Shown here piece by piece: positions 22,986-37,760 of a stretch of 64,000 nt of DNA. The notes under the pieces are model-generated. The model worked only from the letters and a program-made list of their open reading frames with translations. It searched no databases and was not told where the DNA came from. Numbering within the stretch: position 1 is the stretch's first letter; each line of letters begins with the position of its first letter. Made by a program: the position numbers and the translations under genes. Origin of the DNA: Xiphias gladius (taxonomy: Eukaryota > Chordata > Actinopteri > Istiophoriformes > Xiphiidae); contig NC_053416.1 in NCBI RefSeq assembly GCF_016859285.1, forward strand, positions 3,435,001-3,499,000, given 5' to 3'.

Positions 22986-25900
22986 GAACATTAGCTGCTA
23001 GTAGTATAATCCACTGACATCCTCAACTGAACTGTCAGCGGTCGAGTTGCATTGTGGGAAACGTAGGCGCCAGGTTTTGGCAAGCAAGAAGAATGTGGAG
23101 GTTAAAGATTCCACTCAGTTGTGAGTCCAGCGTTACACAAGAGCAATCCTAAATTGGTGGACTGCTCCTTTTTTTAAAAACGCTTAGTCATCGTATTGGT
23201 CTCAAAATGTACATGCTGCTGCTAGTGAAAATGAGTAGTATGTGAATGTCATTTCTAGGAGACGAGAGATTGTTGCAGAACAGCATGGGGGATCTTTCGG
23301 GCGCTCTTCCTGGACCCGAGAAAAACCTGCTCCTCTTCTAAATCCTCGTTGCCAATAACCAGTGACCTTCTGTAAAAGAGGAGGATTCGGAAACAACAGA
23401 AATATACGTCAAATGTCAGAAGCCAGAAAGCTCAAGCATGAGGTGTGGTTTTAGGACGACTTTCCTGTGAATAGTGAATTGTGTGCAGACAAGTGGCTCA
23501 CATCTGGTCACCTCTGGCAGATCTGTCGATCAGAATCCGATTTTGTGCACCTCCACACGAGCTTTTTAACAACCGACGGCGCAGCTTTAAATGAAACGGA
23601 AGACAGCGTTCGTATCCAGTCTTTCCCGCTCGTCTACTCTATCGGACTCCATAACACTTTGAACCTCACTGCAGAGCACATGGCCACTGCACAACTTGAA
23701 TGACTGTAGTCGGCTCTATCCCTGTCCTGACTGTCTGCTGTCTTCCCTTGGAGGAGATTCAGACTTTCATGTACCTTTAGTCTCTCTGCTGCTGCCCGTC
23801 TCCTCCAGATCGCATCTGTCTTAATCACCGGTTGAATAACTGAGGCAAAGGATTAGACCTGGAGAGAAAAAACCGGTTTCATTCTGTAATGTTGGCAGTT
23901 TTTTGTTGTTTTTTTCCTCACAGCTTTTCATCCCTCTGCTGAGAACCTTTGTAACAGTGGCGAAGGGTGAGAGTGCTCAGCGTACCTTCTTCTCTCTTTT
24001 CGGTTTATGACCATCATGATGTGGTTAATCTCAGTCACCAAACGAAGTGTCCCGAGACTACATCGTCTACTTTCAGGATTATTACAAAACCTAAATCGAG
24101 TCAAAGTCCTTGCGCTCCACTCCGCTGTCGTCCGTCTCGTTTTCTCGGTGCAGTGTTAACGACACGGCCTCTTCCAGCCAGAGCCGCAGCCCATCTTAAC
24201 TCAACTGTGTGTGCTTCGTACGTCCGGCACTCTCCCGCTGGCCTCGACGTGCCTGCTGGTTCGGTCCAAATTACATCCTTCTCACTCGTCTTAGTACGTG
24301 TACTCAGGTGACTACATCACTGCATTTGTTCTTGAGCGGCTGTATAAATACATGTGTTGTTGTCGTTGTTGTTGTTGATTACTATTACATCATTCCAGCA
24401 CAGCTCTGCCCACCTTTAACTCGAGCGGGGAGGCACTCGGCTGGAATAAGTGGAGGCGCCTGTTTGGGTGTGCAGGGCCCTTACCGAGTCGTTTAGATAT
24501 TACCAAGTCAGAGTAATGTGCTCAAAGTGACTGCAGCACCAGATAATAAAAGGAAGAGGGCGTTCAGAAATGTTTGGTACGAACAAGGCGGGAAAACACT
24601 TTACCCACCAACGCTGTCAGTAATTTCGTTAAGAATTAACGGCAGATCTGTTCAATGAACATTCAAGCAGTAGAAATGTACCTGTATAGACTTAATTTGG
24701 CATCAAGACCAAATCCTGTCACATCATTTGTCACTAATGTAAAAGTTTTTGTGGTAATCTTTTTGTTTTGTTTTGTTTTTTCATGTTTATCAGTGTTGGC
24801 TCTTCAGTACATGAACATAATCCGTCAAATCCGGCAGAAATGTGCTCGGAGTTTAAGCAGATCCAGATTGGGCTCCGGTCCGTTTGTGTAGACCGCGTCA
24901 CGGTGTTGAGACAGCTTATCAGATCCCCAGTGAAAAATAATCTCCGCACAGACCGGACCTTGTTGTCCTTTCACGTCGCGCGGAGTGTCAGAGAATGAGA
25001 CAGTGGCGGGAAGTTTTCCATTCCTCCCTGTGACAGGCGGGATAATTGGCTTTCGGTCACAGTCCCTCCACTGGAGGAGCAGGCGCTTCGAGGGCCCTGG
25101 GTTTCCTAGAGTGCTGTGTCACATCTGCTGAGGGGAGAGCGCAGTTATGGGGGAGAAAAAAAATCATGTGCGGAAGACAGTGTGTCTGAATGGATTTCAC
25201 TCTTCGAAGACTGAGGGCTTTTCTCTTCTTCTTCTTTTTTTAAGTCACGAAATTGGTGGCCATCAATGCAGCTTAGCATTTATATCAACTCGTCACACAG
25301 GTGGACAAATAGGTTCCCTGGAACAGAACACTGCATCAGAAAATGTGTGGCTTGCAAAGAGACGCTAAACTCTTCATTCACTCTTACATCGACATAAATT
25401 CTCAAACTGTCGCCATGACAGCAGGTCAAGACTGCAATGAATTCGACAGACAATCGGATGCAGGAGGGCGACCTTTTCGTTTGTTCTCTTTGTGGCTCCC
25501 AGGTAAACACGAGGTTGGACTTTTTAAATAAAACCGAAGGTGTGTGTGAAAGAGAGTCACATCCGGAGCTAAAGCATAAGCCGGAGCCCGACCAACCTGA
25601 CGACTGTCCCTGATTCACAGAATCCTCCCAATTTCCGCATCCGGTTTCTCTGCCCTCCCGCGCCACATTTCCACCACACTGCACTGCAGCCTGAACGGAG
25701 CGGCTGATAGCCTTTCTGTCGCGCTCTCACTCAGTGCGGGGTCTTTGTCTGTCTCTGTAATCCCTACCGCGCGTCGCCGCTGGAGGAGAAGCTGCTCATT
25801 CAAGACGTGATTATCTCCTCTCTAAATAAATTCCTCGGAAACTTTCCCTCCCCAGCGCTCTCTGATTTGCTTCTCTCGTCACCTCCTCGGGGTTTTTTTT

Positions 25901-26734
25901 TTTCCCCCTTTTTTCTGACTTAAATCATCTCTGTGACTGATGCCGCTAAAACACACTTTTCCTGAATGTTAATCTCATAATCATTTCACCTGACAACACC
26001 AAGCTCGGGCAGCTTTTAGCCAGCGGTGATTCATTCAGCTCCGACGGAAAATTGCTCCTCGGCGTGGCCCATTTCCTTGAGTCTCGTGGGACGTCGTAAC
26101 ACCAGAGATAGAGACAGGTGCCGGGACGACTTTGAATACATCGAGGGGCCACTTTATGTTATTGCCTCTTAGAGGCATTTCCCTGATGACATAAACCTCC
26201 TAAACGGCAAAGTGAAAAACCCGTTAATGTTTCGGCACTCCATCATCTGCCACTTAAAGTCAGTCAGTCAGCGCACAATCAGTATTCACCTCCACTCGTG
26301 AGCCAGACATGGGTGAGGAGCGACACCAGGTCATTACATTCCCACTGCGTCCTGTCAAAGATATCCATTAAAAAGTCTTTATTGTGCTCAGGACCATTGC
26401 GAACAAAAGGTAATCCAATTGTCTTTACTCCTTTTTTAATACTTTTTTATGAAGCCTTCTCTCTCTCTCTCTCTCTCCTCCCTCCCTCCCTCCCTCCCGT
26501 ATTACATCCTCGTCCTCAGCTATTAGTGTGTTCGCACATGAGAGCAAATATCACATTAGACAAATGATAACAAACGAAGAGCGTAATTAGTAAACCCACA
26601 TAATACAGATGGCTTCACATTAAAGTGGTTTCTCACTCTTTGGATTTGCTGACTGGCTGCTTCCCCAAATGAACGACGACGGCATCCCATAATGGGGCCG
26701 GTCTACTTTCTGGTTTTCCACGCGCCCTGGACCC
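22986..26734. other. Gene-free spacer
   Basis: No gene could be supported. A CT/CCCT tract lies at 26458-26498 and T runs near 25891-25913. Several frames of 90-134 codons exist (for example 25684-25280 on the minus strand), but none has a domain, signal peptide or splice context that I can defend. Confidence 0.5.
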
Positions 26735-26975
26735 TGGCTGCAGAGCTTCAGGGAAGTCCGACGCTGGCGTTGGGTGGGCGATCAGGTCCGGTAGACACGG
26801 TTAATCCCAAAGGTGCTGGACGGGGTCGAGGTTAGGGCTCTGTGCACGGGGATGTCGTCGTGTTGAAACGGGAACGGGCCTTCGCTAAACGTTTTAAACC
26901 CAACTTGGAAGCACACTTTTCGGTCTAAAATGTCGCCGCATGCTCTACCGTTGCGATGTGGGCGAGGCACCTCTC
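26735..26975 (-). mobile_element. Old Tc1-like fragment, second copy
   Basis: It aligns by eye with 19690-19940 in the same orientation: 'ctggcgttgggtg' against 'ctgatgttgggtg', 'ggtgctggacggggtcgagg' against 'ggtgttggatgggggttgag', 'tagggctctgtgca' against 'cagggttctgcgca', then 'cggggatgtcgtcgtgttga'. The minus strand reads 'GPFPFQHDDIPVHRA', like the GPFLFQHD.APVHKA block of Tc1 transposase. A deletion joins the 'ctctgtgca' and 'cggggatg' parts. It is more GC-rich than the other copy and has no clear ends. Confidence 0.62.
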
Positions 26976-29900
26976 CCGCTTCGCTGTGCAACTTTCCGGA
27001 AGTTTTCAAAATGCAACAAACAGGCTCTGTCGTCACCGCACCCTTCACGGCCAACTGTCCGGGCGCCGGGTTGTATCGCGGAGTGTTGCTGTTAGCGTGT
27101 GCCTCGCTGACACGTCGACACAGCCTCGACAACTAATGAACCTCGTAAGCGTCAGGAAGGTTCTCTGTTGCAGGGTGAGGACACTGTGCTAAGTGCAACT
27201 TTGAGGCATTTCGTCCTGAGCGTTTCCATTTTCTGCAGCCTGGCACCTCTACTACATTTCAGAGGCAAATACTGACCTTTTTACTCCACTAGATTTTGAC
27301 TTTGCACTATAATATTTTACATGCAAGGTGCGTACAGGTTCACATGCTGTCGGGCAGTTTGACCTGAAACATCGCATTGCGTTTTACAGAGTAAAAATTA
27401 ACCCCCCTTCCAGCTACAACATTAAAATGCTGCATAACGCGACAAATTAGTTATAATCCAATAATGTATCTACGGCACCATAACACAGACGGAGGCCTTT
27501 ATGCTGCATGAGGAGTAGTTGCACTGTGATACTCGCATTTTGCTGATAATACTAACGCTTTTTCCTTTTTAAGGCAGGACGTTTTATAGTATGACATTGC
27601 TGCTTTTACTCTGGTGAAGGATCTGAACCCCCCCCTCCTCACCTGCTGAGGTCTAATCGGCGTGCTTTATATCTAACCCATTTCCAAAAGAATAAAATCC
27701 AGAGATTCTCTGTCTAACTGTCACTAGACGCTTACAATTAAAGGAGCAGTTCACCTACTTGGCACAGAGGTCAGGTCACTGGTTGTGGAGTGAAGTGTTG
27801 AGCCTGTGAAAACGGTCGTACGAGGTATTTTGTGGCTCTCGAGTTTATTTTAAAGTCTATTATCTTGCGTTACAGGCCGGAGACTTTAACTTTGTGACAG
27901 AAAACCTGCATTTAAATTTTAACTGGGGGGTGTGAAGTTTGAAAGATGAGGGCATTTCTAATGCACCATGGGAACTGCCTGCATCCAGTATTTTTGGAGC
28001 TGGACTTATACTAAGATGTCTCAGCCTCTGCTCTTTAAATCACATTTACAAGACTTTAGATCTAAAAAAAAAAAAAAAAATTCAGTGTCAGCCTGCCCCT
28101 GATTTCTACTCATTTGTCTCCCCCGTGTGGTCAAACCTGGACCCACACCGTGGAGGTGTCGAGGTGTGTGCTCAGTCATGGCCCAGTAGTCCCTGGTCCT
28201 GGCCAAGAAGTCGCCCACAGCACATAAACCCCTGCAAAACCGCTTACTTTTGTTTTTTACACTTCAGTTTGTTTGTTTTTTTTTGTTTTTTTTAAGGATT
28301 ACACAAACGAGACAGAGTAATGTCTCGTTTGTGAGCTTCTGAGGTGCTGGTAGACGGATTTGTTTGACCTTTGGACAGAGCTTGGTCGGCTTTTGTTGTT
28401 TTCCTTTTTTTCCCCCCCTACTCCCAGTCCTTATGCTGATCTACGCTAACCCAGGGAGTAAATTTTGGCTTTGGCAGGTTTTTATTTATTTATTTTCTTT
28501 CAGACGGCCCAAATTTACACAGCTGTGTATGTGCCCCTACTCTCTATCTCTTTTCTCATTCATATGCACACGTGTGGACACACACAGACGCACATTAAAA
28601 GCCTGACTCTGCCGAAACCGGACTTGTATCGTGATTTTTTTTTTGTCTCTGATTTTAAAGATATTTTAGATTTTTTTTTTTTAAAGATAAATCTAAGACA
28701 AAAATGTGTGTATTTCAAATTGACGTGATTTTCAAGAAAATGTTACAATAAAACAAATGCATGAAAGACCTGTAGGTGGTTCGCTCCTGCTGGCTCTGTC
28801 CCTCCAAGATCTTCCGCAATGGCGTCAGAGCTCACCTGGGAGGCTGCAGCTCACCTGCCCGTGTCCCCGTGTTGCTCGGGCTGCTGCTGACAGGGACAAA
28901 CAAATCTGCTGCACAAGCTGCGGCTAATTCTACTCTTGTAAATAATGTCCACGTCTTGATGGCTCACATGCTCTTGATCCACTCATGGAAAGCGGGAGGG
29001 GCGGCATCAAATGATAGATATTTCTCCCGCTAACTTAAAAAAAGATCATGTCTGGATTGACTACAGAACGTTCTTACTGGCCAAGATGAGTTGATATTTA
29101 CAGTCTTTTTGTTCTTCATTTAAAAGGACCTGATGTCTCAATTTGCTTTGGGAGGCGTTTTCGCTTCAGTGATAAAGATGTTTCTGAACAATGACAACAC
29201 CTAACCCCTGAAATATTTAAATATAATATCAGCTGAAGCTAGTTGTCTTCTTACCGGCCCCTCGGTAAGAGGACGAGGACACGTTACCAGGTATCACTGA
29301 CAGTTAGTTGCCCATGCTGTTTGCTCCGAACAAACCAGTTGCTCAGGCTACAGGCCAAGTCCTGCTCCCTCCAACTCCCTGCCAGTCACAGGTAGGCCAC
29401 CTGGAAGGCTTCTAAAGTGTGTCTGAAGCTGACACGTTTACTGACACCCTGGAAAACGCAGTAACTGTGCTGAAACGGGCCTTTTTATTTCTTTTCTGCA
29501 CACAGGCACTCATAAGATAACATAACAGGTCGCTTAGTCGTGTGAGAGGAGTATCAATCTTCTCTTCCGGTTCTTGCAAAAAAGCTGAAGTTTTCCCAGA
29601 ATGTAAGAACTTTTTTCTTTTTAGTAGTAATTTTCACAACGCCCCAGTAATTCGACACATTTACAAGGTATGTGCTTCACAGTTGAGTTTATTTTGGTCA
29701 TTATTTTGGGTCAATCACTGAATTGGCCGTCCTCATAACACACAGTGTTTGTTCTTCTCCTCTTCAGGGGCCCAAACGCCAACATTTTCCACCAGCTCAG
29801 GTCTCTGTGACGCTGAGGAGGGGATGCAGCGAGATGACACAATCCCTACGTACGGGCTCTGTGTACATCCACTGCGTGTAGGTGAGTGAATGCTGAATAT

Positions 29901-30761
29901 TAAAAGGCGAATGTCGGACAAAAAGACCAGCGCGTCTCAGTGCTCACACCGGAGAAGCCTCAAGAGCTCAACTCCGACACAGTGTGTCGCAATTGTCGAC
30001 ATCTCGCAATAAGGCTTTTAACTAAATCCTCAACTGGCACGCGGTGGCCGCCTCTCACAACCTAGAATCAGGCACATTGGTCAAACCCAGTGGATGATTA
30101 TGTGTTGTTTCATGTGTTTCACTGTAGTGTACATTCAGGGCCTGTTGTGCTTTAGAGCCAAATATGGGCTTAATAAAATATTGGTAGGAACGAGGACGCT
30201 GTGTGTGTACGGGTCTGTCTTTTCATAGCTTGTTTGAAGTCCACATCTTTTCAGCATCAGACTATTCTGCTGCTTGGTTTGTGAGATGGAGAATGATTTT
30301 TAACTCCACGTCTTACGCTGAGAAGAGCACTCTTCAGATGTGCTATTTGATATTTCTCCACGGTTCTTCTACCCATTAATGAATATATGGGTTTTAAAAA
30401 GAACAAGAGGGTTTTAGCTGAATTTGTTTTGCCTTAGAATTTGCAAATGAGCAAACAAACCGCTCAGGCACAGAAAAAAAAAAACCCCAACAGGAAAAAA
30501 AAAAAACCTACAAAAAAAAAGTTTTAATGAAACTCCCACAATTGTATATTTGGAAAATATTTTTCACCAGTTAATCTACCAATGAATTGACCTGGCAGAT
30601 GAACTCAGTAAGTAATAAAATCTACTTTTCATACAGCTCAGTGTAATGTAGAAGCCATTTTTGTTTTGTGCATTTTAATGCATTTAATGAGATTAAGGCA
30701 CATCGCTAAAGTTGAGGAAATGAATTTCTGTAGGCAAAGATGGACAAAAATTACGAAGCTG
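26976..30761. other. Gene-free spacer
   Basis: No gene could be supported. Poly(A) and poly(T) tracts lie near 28064-28080, 28636-28645, 28672-28682 and 30475-30520. A perfect hairpin at 28302-28333 is listed separately. Confidence 0.55.
28302..28333. repeat. Perfect 13-bp inverted repeat
   Basis: The arms 'cacaaacgagaca' (28302-28314) and 'tgtctcgtttgtg' (28321-28333) are exact complements around a 6-base spacer. There is no T run after it and no surrounding element that I recognise. Confidence 0.9.
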
Positions 30762-30835
30762 AATGAACTAAACTTTTTCTCTTGTGAATGTTTGTTTTGG
30801 TGAATCCGTCGGGACACGAGTCTTCTTTCCAATAC

Positions 30836-30871
30836 TATGTTGTCCCTCCCAGTTTTGGGAGGGGCAACATA
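30836..30871. repeat. Long hairpin cut by a duplication junction
   Basis: The arms 'tatgttgtccctccca' (30836-30851) and 'tgggaggggcaacata' (30856-30871) pair over 16 bases with one mismatch and a 4-base loop. In copy B the matching sequence stops within the right arm, at about 37761, where the junction to tubulin exon sequence lies. Confidence 0.9.
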
Positions 30872-31529
30872 ATACATTTCGAAATGTAATCCTGTGATTT
30901 TTCCATACAATATCATTCATTATCCAGAAGAAATCCAGTCTAGTAACTGCAGAACTAAGTATTTTTAAACACCCCGTCTCTCCCTTTTGATTAACCCCCC
31001 ACAGAAAGCACGCCTTAAATCATGCCTTAAGTTAGTAAATGCGCGATCTGCTAATGATATACTGAAAACATCTGGTGCTGTAGAACTCAGAAAAACTACA
31101 GGCTACCGGCAAGAAATTTGACTTAGCAGTTTGCTACTTCAGGGGGGTCCAAACATCTGTTGACCGCCACTGCCCCCAAGTGATGGGAGTGAGTAGAGCA
31201 GTGAGAGCATCTCCATCTTCAAACCATATCACATCTTCTAAGTGACAACCAAATTAATATACTTTTCAGCTGATAGGTTTTGTTAAACTAACAGTGGCTT
31301 AGAGCATTGTGTGAGCAGAGTAACTGCTCCTCTAGAACATAATTAAACTGTACTGTCGAAAACCACTGATGCTGCCAAAGAGAGCAGCCTGCACTTAACA
31401 GCAATAACTACAGAACCAGAACGATCTGCACTGCTCCATTAGACATGCTGTTATTAGTAACAGTGCCTCTGCCCGGAGGAATGAGTGCAGTAAAGAGACC
31501 GAACAACTGTTCAGTTAATGAACAAACTT

Positions 31530-31539
31530 TTTATTTATT
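31530..31539 (-). promoter_or_regulatory. Alpha-tubulin polyadenylation signals
   Basis: Two overlapping AATAAA hexamers are read on the minus strand (31535-31530 and 31539-31534), about 60 bases past the tubulin stop codon. The spacing suits a short tubulin 3' UTR. The same arrangement is kept in copy C near 40764-40773. Confidence 0.65.
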
Positions 31540-31596
31540 TTTTTAACATTTGTGAAATTACACATCAAAAATCAATACAAGGGAATGCATGCCTGT

Positions 31597-33854
<2,258 letters not shown>

Positions 33855-33974
33855 GGTTAATTAAGCTGTCGAGTGAAGATATTTGTGTATTTTTTTTTTT
33901 TTATTTATTTATTTATTTTTTAAAGGCAAAGCACACGTTAACTCACAGGACGGACATTAAGAATCCGATGTAAG

Positions 33975-34095
33975 AGGCAACGGAAAATCGCAGCTGGGGA
34001 GGGCGCTTTATACTCTCTGACCCCCGCGGGAAGAGAAAAAAAATTGCGCCATCCGATTGGATGGTGGGGGTCACGTAGCCCTTTTCCCATTGGTT
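33975..34095 (-). promoter_or_regulatory. Alpha-tubulin core promoter
   Basis: On the minus strand a TATAAA box lies at 34012-34007. Two CCAAT boxes lie upstream (ATTGG on the plus strand at 34056-34060 and 34089-34093). Transcription would start roughly 25-30 bases below the TATA box, near 33980, which leaves a leader of about 125 bases before the ATG. The same TATA is present in copy B (38598-38593) and copy C (41953-41948). Copy C has lost the proximal CCAAT (ATTGA in its place). The start site is inferred. Confidence 0.75.
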
Positions 34096-35777
34096 CTAAG
34101 CGAAACGGTCTTCCCGTTTGAAACGCGACGGGCAGTGTCTGTTGCGTTGGCGTCGAACTAAAGTTGAGAAGGTGGGAGCCTGATTTTACAGGATTAAACT
34201 TCCAAATTCTCTAATTTGAATAGTCTTTGTTGATGTCTCAGTTTTTCTCAAAAGATAGAAAAAAAAATCAAAACTAATTATATTGAACTCCATTTTCCAA
34301 ACACAAAGGAAGTTAACTTTAAGTCTGTTACAGGAATATATTTCCCTCATGGGAATTTCTTAGGCAGTGACCTGGACTGGACTGTAACTGCTGCATTTCT
34401 CTGACCAAAATATTGAGTCAACACATCATTTTCTTTATGACTGTTTGTGTAGTAAAACATTTTGGGATGATGTTCGTTAGTGGCTGTTTTCTAGGACACT
34501 TGGTCAGACATTCCAAGGGAATAAAGTGTTTTTGGTGTCATCTTGAAAGGGACATGAAGTAGCCCTTGAAACTATTATCATGCTTGGTCATTTCTATTTG
34601 CATTAATCAAGATTCAGGAAAACTAAACCATCCTTCCTTTACTTTCATTAGGAAATGTGTCACGTCCCTAAACTTCACGGAGAAAAAAAATCCAATATAG
34701 CAGAATCTGACTATTGACTTTAGTCTATCTGAAAACCTGAAGTACGTACTATACCTCTGTCAACCATTTACTCTCTTTCCATCTTATTTATTCATTTATT
34801 TATTTGGTTTATTTTGCGATGCCGTAATGGTTGTAAATTTCCAGCTGAAATGTGCTTCGCCTGGAAAGCGAGTCCTGTTGTCATCTCAGTGTCAGACTTT
34901 GTGAATTATGATTTCCCGTTCATCCATGTGCATTTAGATCAATTTAACAGGTAGTCGAGCTGTTTTAATTCATTATAATCCAACTGTACAGTCGCCAAGT
35001 CTCTGCTTTTCAGTTATAAGTCCCTTCAACTGGCGGTGACGCCAACTTTTAACTCCTATTCATAGTAGAAAACATATGACGCCGAGTGATACAGGAAGAA
35101 CCCACTAGAAGATTGATGTTTCTTACAGCCAATGGAAAAGCAATGTGTGCTCGCTAAGCCCGCCTTTACGCAAAATTGGCCAGTCCTGGTCCGGGATGGG
35201 AACTTCCGCCATGAGACGAAGCATGTCCCATTGTACGAGCTTTTCTCAAAGAGTGCCGCGATTGTTGCGGTGCCGGCTGTTAAATGCGTGATTTCTTCAA
35301 AGTAGTTTCATCTGGTGTAGTCGATTGACGCCTTTCAGTTTAGAATCGTGTGAGATTATTGTCATATGTGAATCTTGCCGAAAAGTAGCGTTTTGTTACC
35401 GGGGCGAACAGCGGCGGTCTCACCAGAGGAATTTGTTCGTTAGCGGCAGCTGAGCCACCTTGCGGTCCTGCTAACATTGTAGGTAGCTAACGTTAGCAGG
35501 AGCTTTCTTTATAGTCCGACTCTGACGGAGATCTGCAGGAATATGTCTTTGACCAGAGGCTGTCGCCCTTCGAAGTAAGTCGCCATAGTCAGGATAAAAC
35601 CCCAGGGGCTGTTAGCTTGCGAACCAAACCACTTAGCCGAGCTAGCTAGCTGACGCTACCGGATTGTCTTTCACAAAAGGGGCAACGCGTGAACAAGGGA
35701 CTTGGTCGCCAACCTAACGCTGACCTATAACAGATTTCGCTTGGGCTTTCGCCCATAGAGCATTATAACCGTACAGG
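34096..35777. other. Shared spacer between tubulin and sap30l
   Basis: This lies between the head-to-head tubulin promoter and sap30l exon 1 and is repeated in copies B and C. The last 400 bases should hold the sap30l promoter and leader. No TATA box is evident there, which fits a housekeeping gene. A short upstream frame of 11 codons starts at ATG 35543 and ends in TAA overlapping a donor-like GTAAGT, so part of the leader might be a separate non-coding exon. That last point is speculation. Confidence 0.5.
35254..35298. other. Segment inverted in copy B
   Basis: This 45-base segment lies in the forward orientation in copies A and C (C: about 43196-43240). Copy B has its reverse complement at about 39827-39870, with matching sequence resuming on both sides. 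It lies in the sap30l upstream region. Confidence 0.85.
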
Positions 35778-35963
35778 ATGAATGGATTCAGCACAGAGGA
35801 AGACAGCCATGATGGACCGCCTGCTCCGCCGTTTTATGGACAGAGCTGCTGCCTAATTGAGGACGGGGAGCGCTGCGGCCGGTCGGCTGGAAACGCCTCC
35901 TTCAGTAAGAGGATCCAGAAGAGCATATCGCAGAAAAAGCTGAAACTGGACATTGACAAGAGT
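35778..35963 (+). CDS. sap30l: sap30l coding exon 1, upstream duplicate
   Basis: It encodes 62 residues identical to the exon at 43720-43905, from MNGFSTEEDS to KLDIDKS, and ends at a GTAAGT donor in the same phase. It lies 9.7 kb before exon 2 (45635), with copies B and C in between. It could act as an alternative first exon that yields the same protein, or be an unused duplicate. Nothing in the exon itself is broken. The first Cys ligands of the SAP30 zinc finger (C24, C25, C33) are encoded here. Confidence 0.65.
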
Positions 35964-37760
35964 GTAAGTGAAACTCTAAGACAATTTAAATTCTGTTGAC
36001 ATGCTTAAATCAGTGGCTGTGGGTGCCAGGTGATAGCTAGAAGTTATACAGGTCTTGGGACGTGCTTTCCAGACTAGTCAGCTGTCAGCTAATGCTAGTT
36101 AGCGGGTTAGTTAACGTGAATAAACAAACGGACATATTCACAGCTTCCCCTTGCTGTTGGTGTTACTGTAGCGGTGAAGGGCAGTATTGTGCTTAGTTAA
36201 ATCTGTTCTCAGTCAGTTTAAATGTCAGGCTAGCGTTAGCTGTGCTAGCTACCTGGACGACGTGCAGGGCAGCAGGGTCTTGCCCACATCAAGTCGGAGC
36301 TTTTCTCTCATTGCAACAGTTTCCTCCAGCACGCCTCCGCTGCTCTTCATAAAATGGCTGTTGCCAGGGGAGCTGACCGAGTCGCTTAACTCCAGCCGGG
36401 TTACAACAACCGGACTCTTTTCAAAGTGCCACGAACTACCAGCGGTTTAATGTAGGTCGAAGTACCAGAAAGTGGTACTCACCTCCGAACTGAAACTGTG
36501 TTTATCGTGGTTATCCTTGCATGCTTTTTGCGTTAGTCTCACAGGTTTGCCGTCACATGCTGTACTTCATACACGACAAAAACGTATTTAAATTGCACAG
36601 TGGTCTATTCACAGTGTGGTGACACTTTTTTTTTTTTTTTTTTTTAAGCCAGAAAATTGGCACTCACAGGTAACAAATAGCTGGATCAACGACCGGACAA
36701 GTGCCCCATTGCCTCAGACCCTCAGAGCCCTAAAAAGTCCCCAGCTTCCCTGTGTGGCAGTTAGTTAGTTAGTGGTAGCCAATTTACTGTTTGTGCGGTA
36801 TTTCAAGCATAACATTTGCTGGCTATGAAAATTGTGGATTGTAATGTTCATCTCAACAGGTCACATTCAGAACAACACAACATACAAACAGTGATAACAA
36901 TAAAATGCCATGAGAAATTCCTTGCCCCTCGGGCCCCCCAACACACAGCAGTGTCATCAGTAGATGCAAGGATATCTAACCAAAGTGTTGTTGGTGCAGT
37001 CGCCCACTCTGCACTCTGCTTTACTTCATTGTGTCCGGTACCTTTTACCTGCTCTTAAGTTTCCTAGAAAGCACCACGTTGAGTAACTCAGGCAGTGCAC
37101 CCTTAGGAATGAGCCGTGTATTTGTTAGTGTTTGTTCTACGGTTGTTCTGTCTGCGAGTTTTTCCAGGCATGTTGGGGAGTCATGCAACGAGTCACATGT
37201 TGTTGGCGTGGCCCAGTGGAATGAGTTCACAGGAAGATGGAATTTTGTTTTGTATTTTAGGCACTCAGCCGAGGCAGCGATTGCAACAAGACGGCAAGCT
37301 TCTCTTATTCAGTTATTGACCTTATAAACAACCTGTCGTTAAGGTTGGGCGTCATACGTCAATACGTTTTGAATTACAAGCAAAATGTGTCTTTAGCATT
37401 TAATATTGAAAGTAGCCAAGTGCTATTGTACTGTGTGCATAGTCTTTGATCAGTAACCCCCTGTTTAAAGTCACAGTTTTGCCAATTTTATACTTGTTTA
37501 CGCAGGCAAAGTTCTTGTACAGCTGCATGTGCTGCGACATTAAACACTGCATTCATGATGATTATTTATGATAGCCAGCCCAGTCTGCCTTGTGTATTGC
37601 TGTGATCCTGTGGGACTGCTAAGCCTAACAGAGGTTTTGTACATGGTGGACTACTCGTTCAATGAACTAAACTTTTACACTTGTGAATGTTTGTTTTGGT
37701 GAATCCGTCGGGACACGAGTCTTCTTTCCGATATTATGTCGCCCCTCCCAGTTTTGGGAG

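Noticed and set aside
36187..37327. Frames inside sap30l intron 1, repeated at 44126-45278
   Set aside because: They recur only because intron 1 is part of the duplicated block. They show no domain, and substitutions between copies show no sign of coding constraint.
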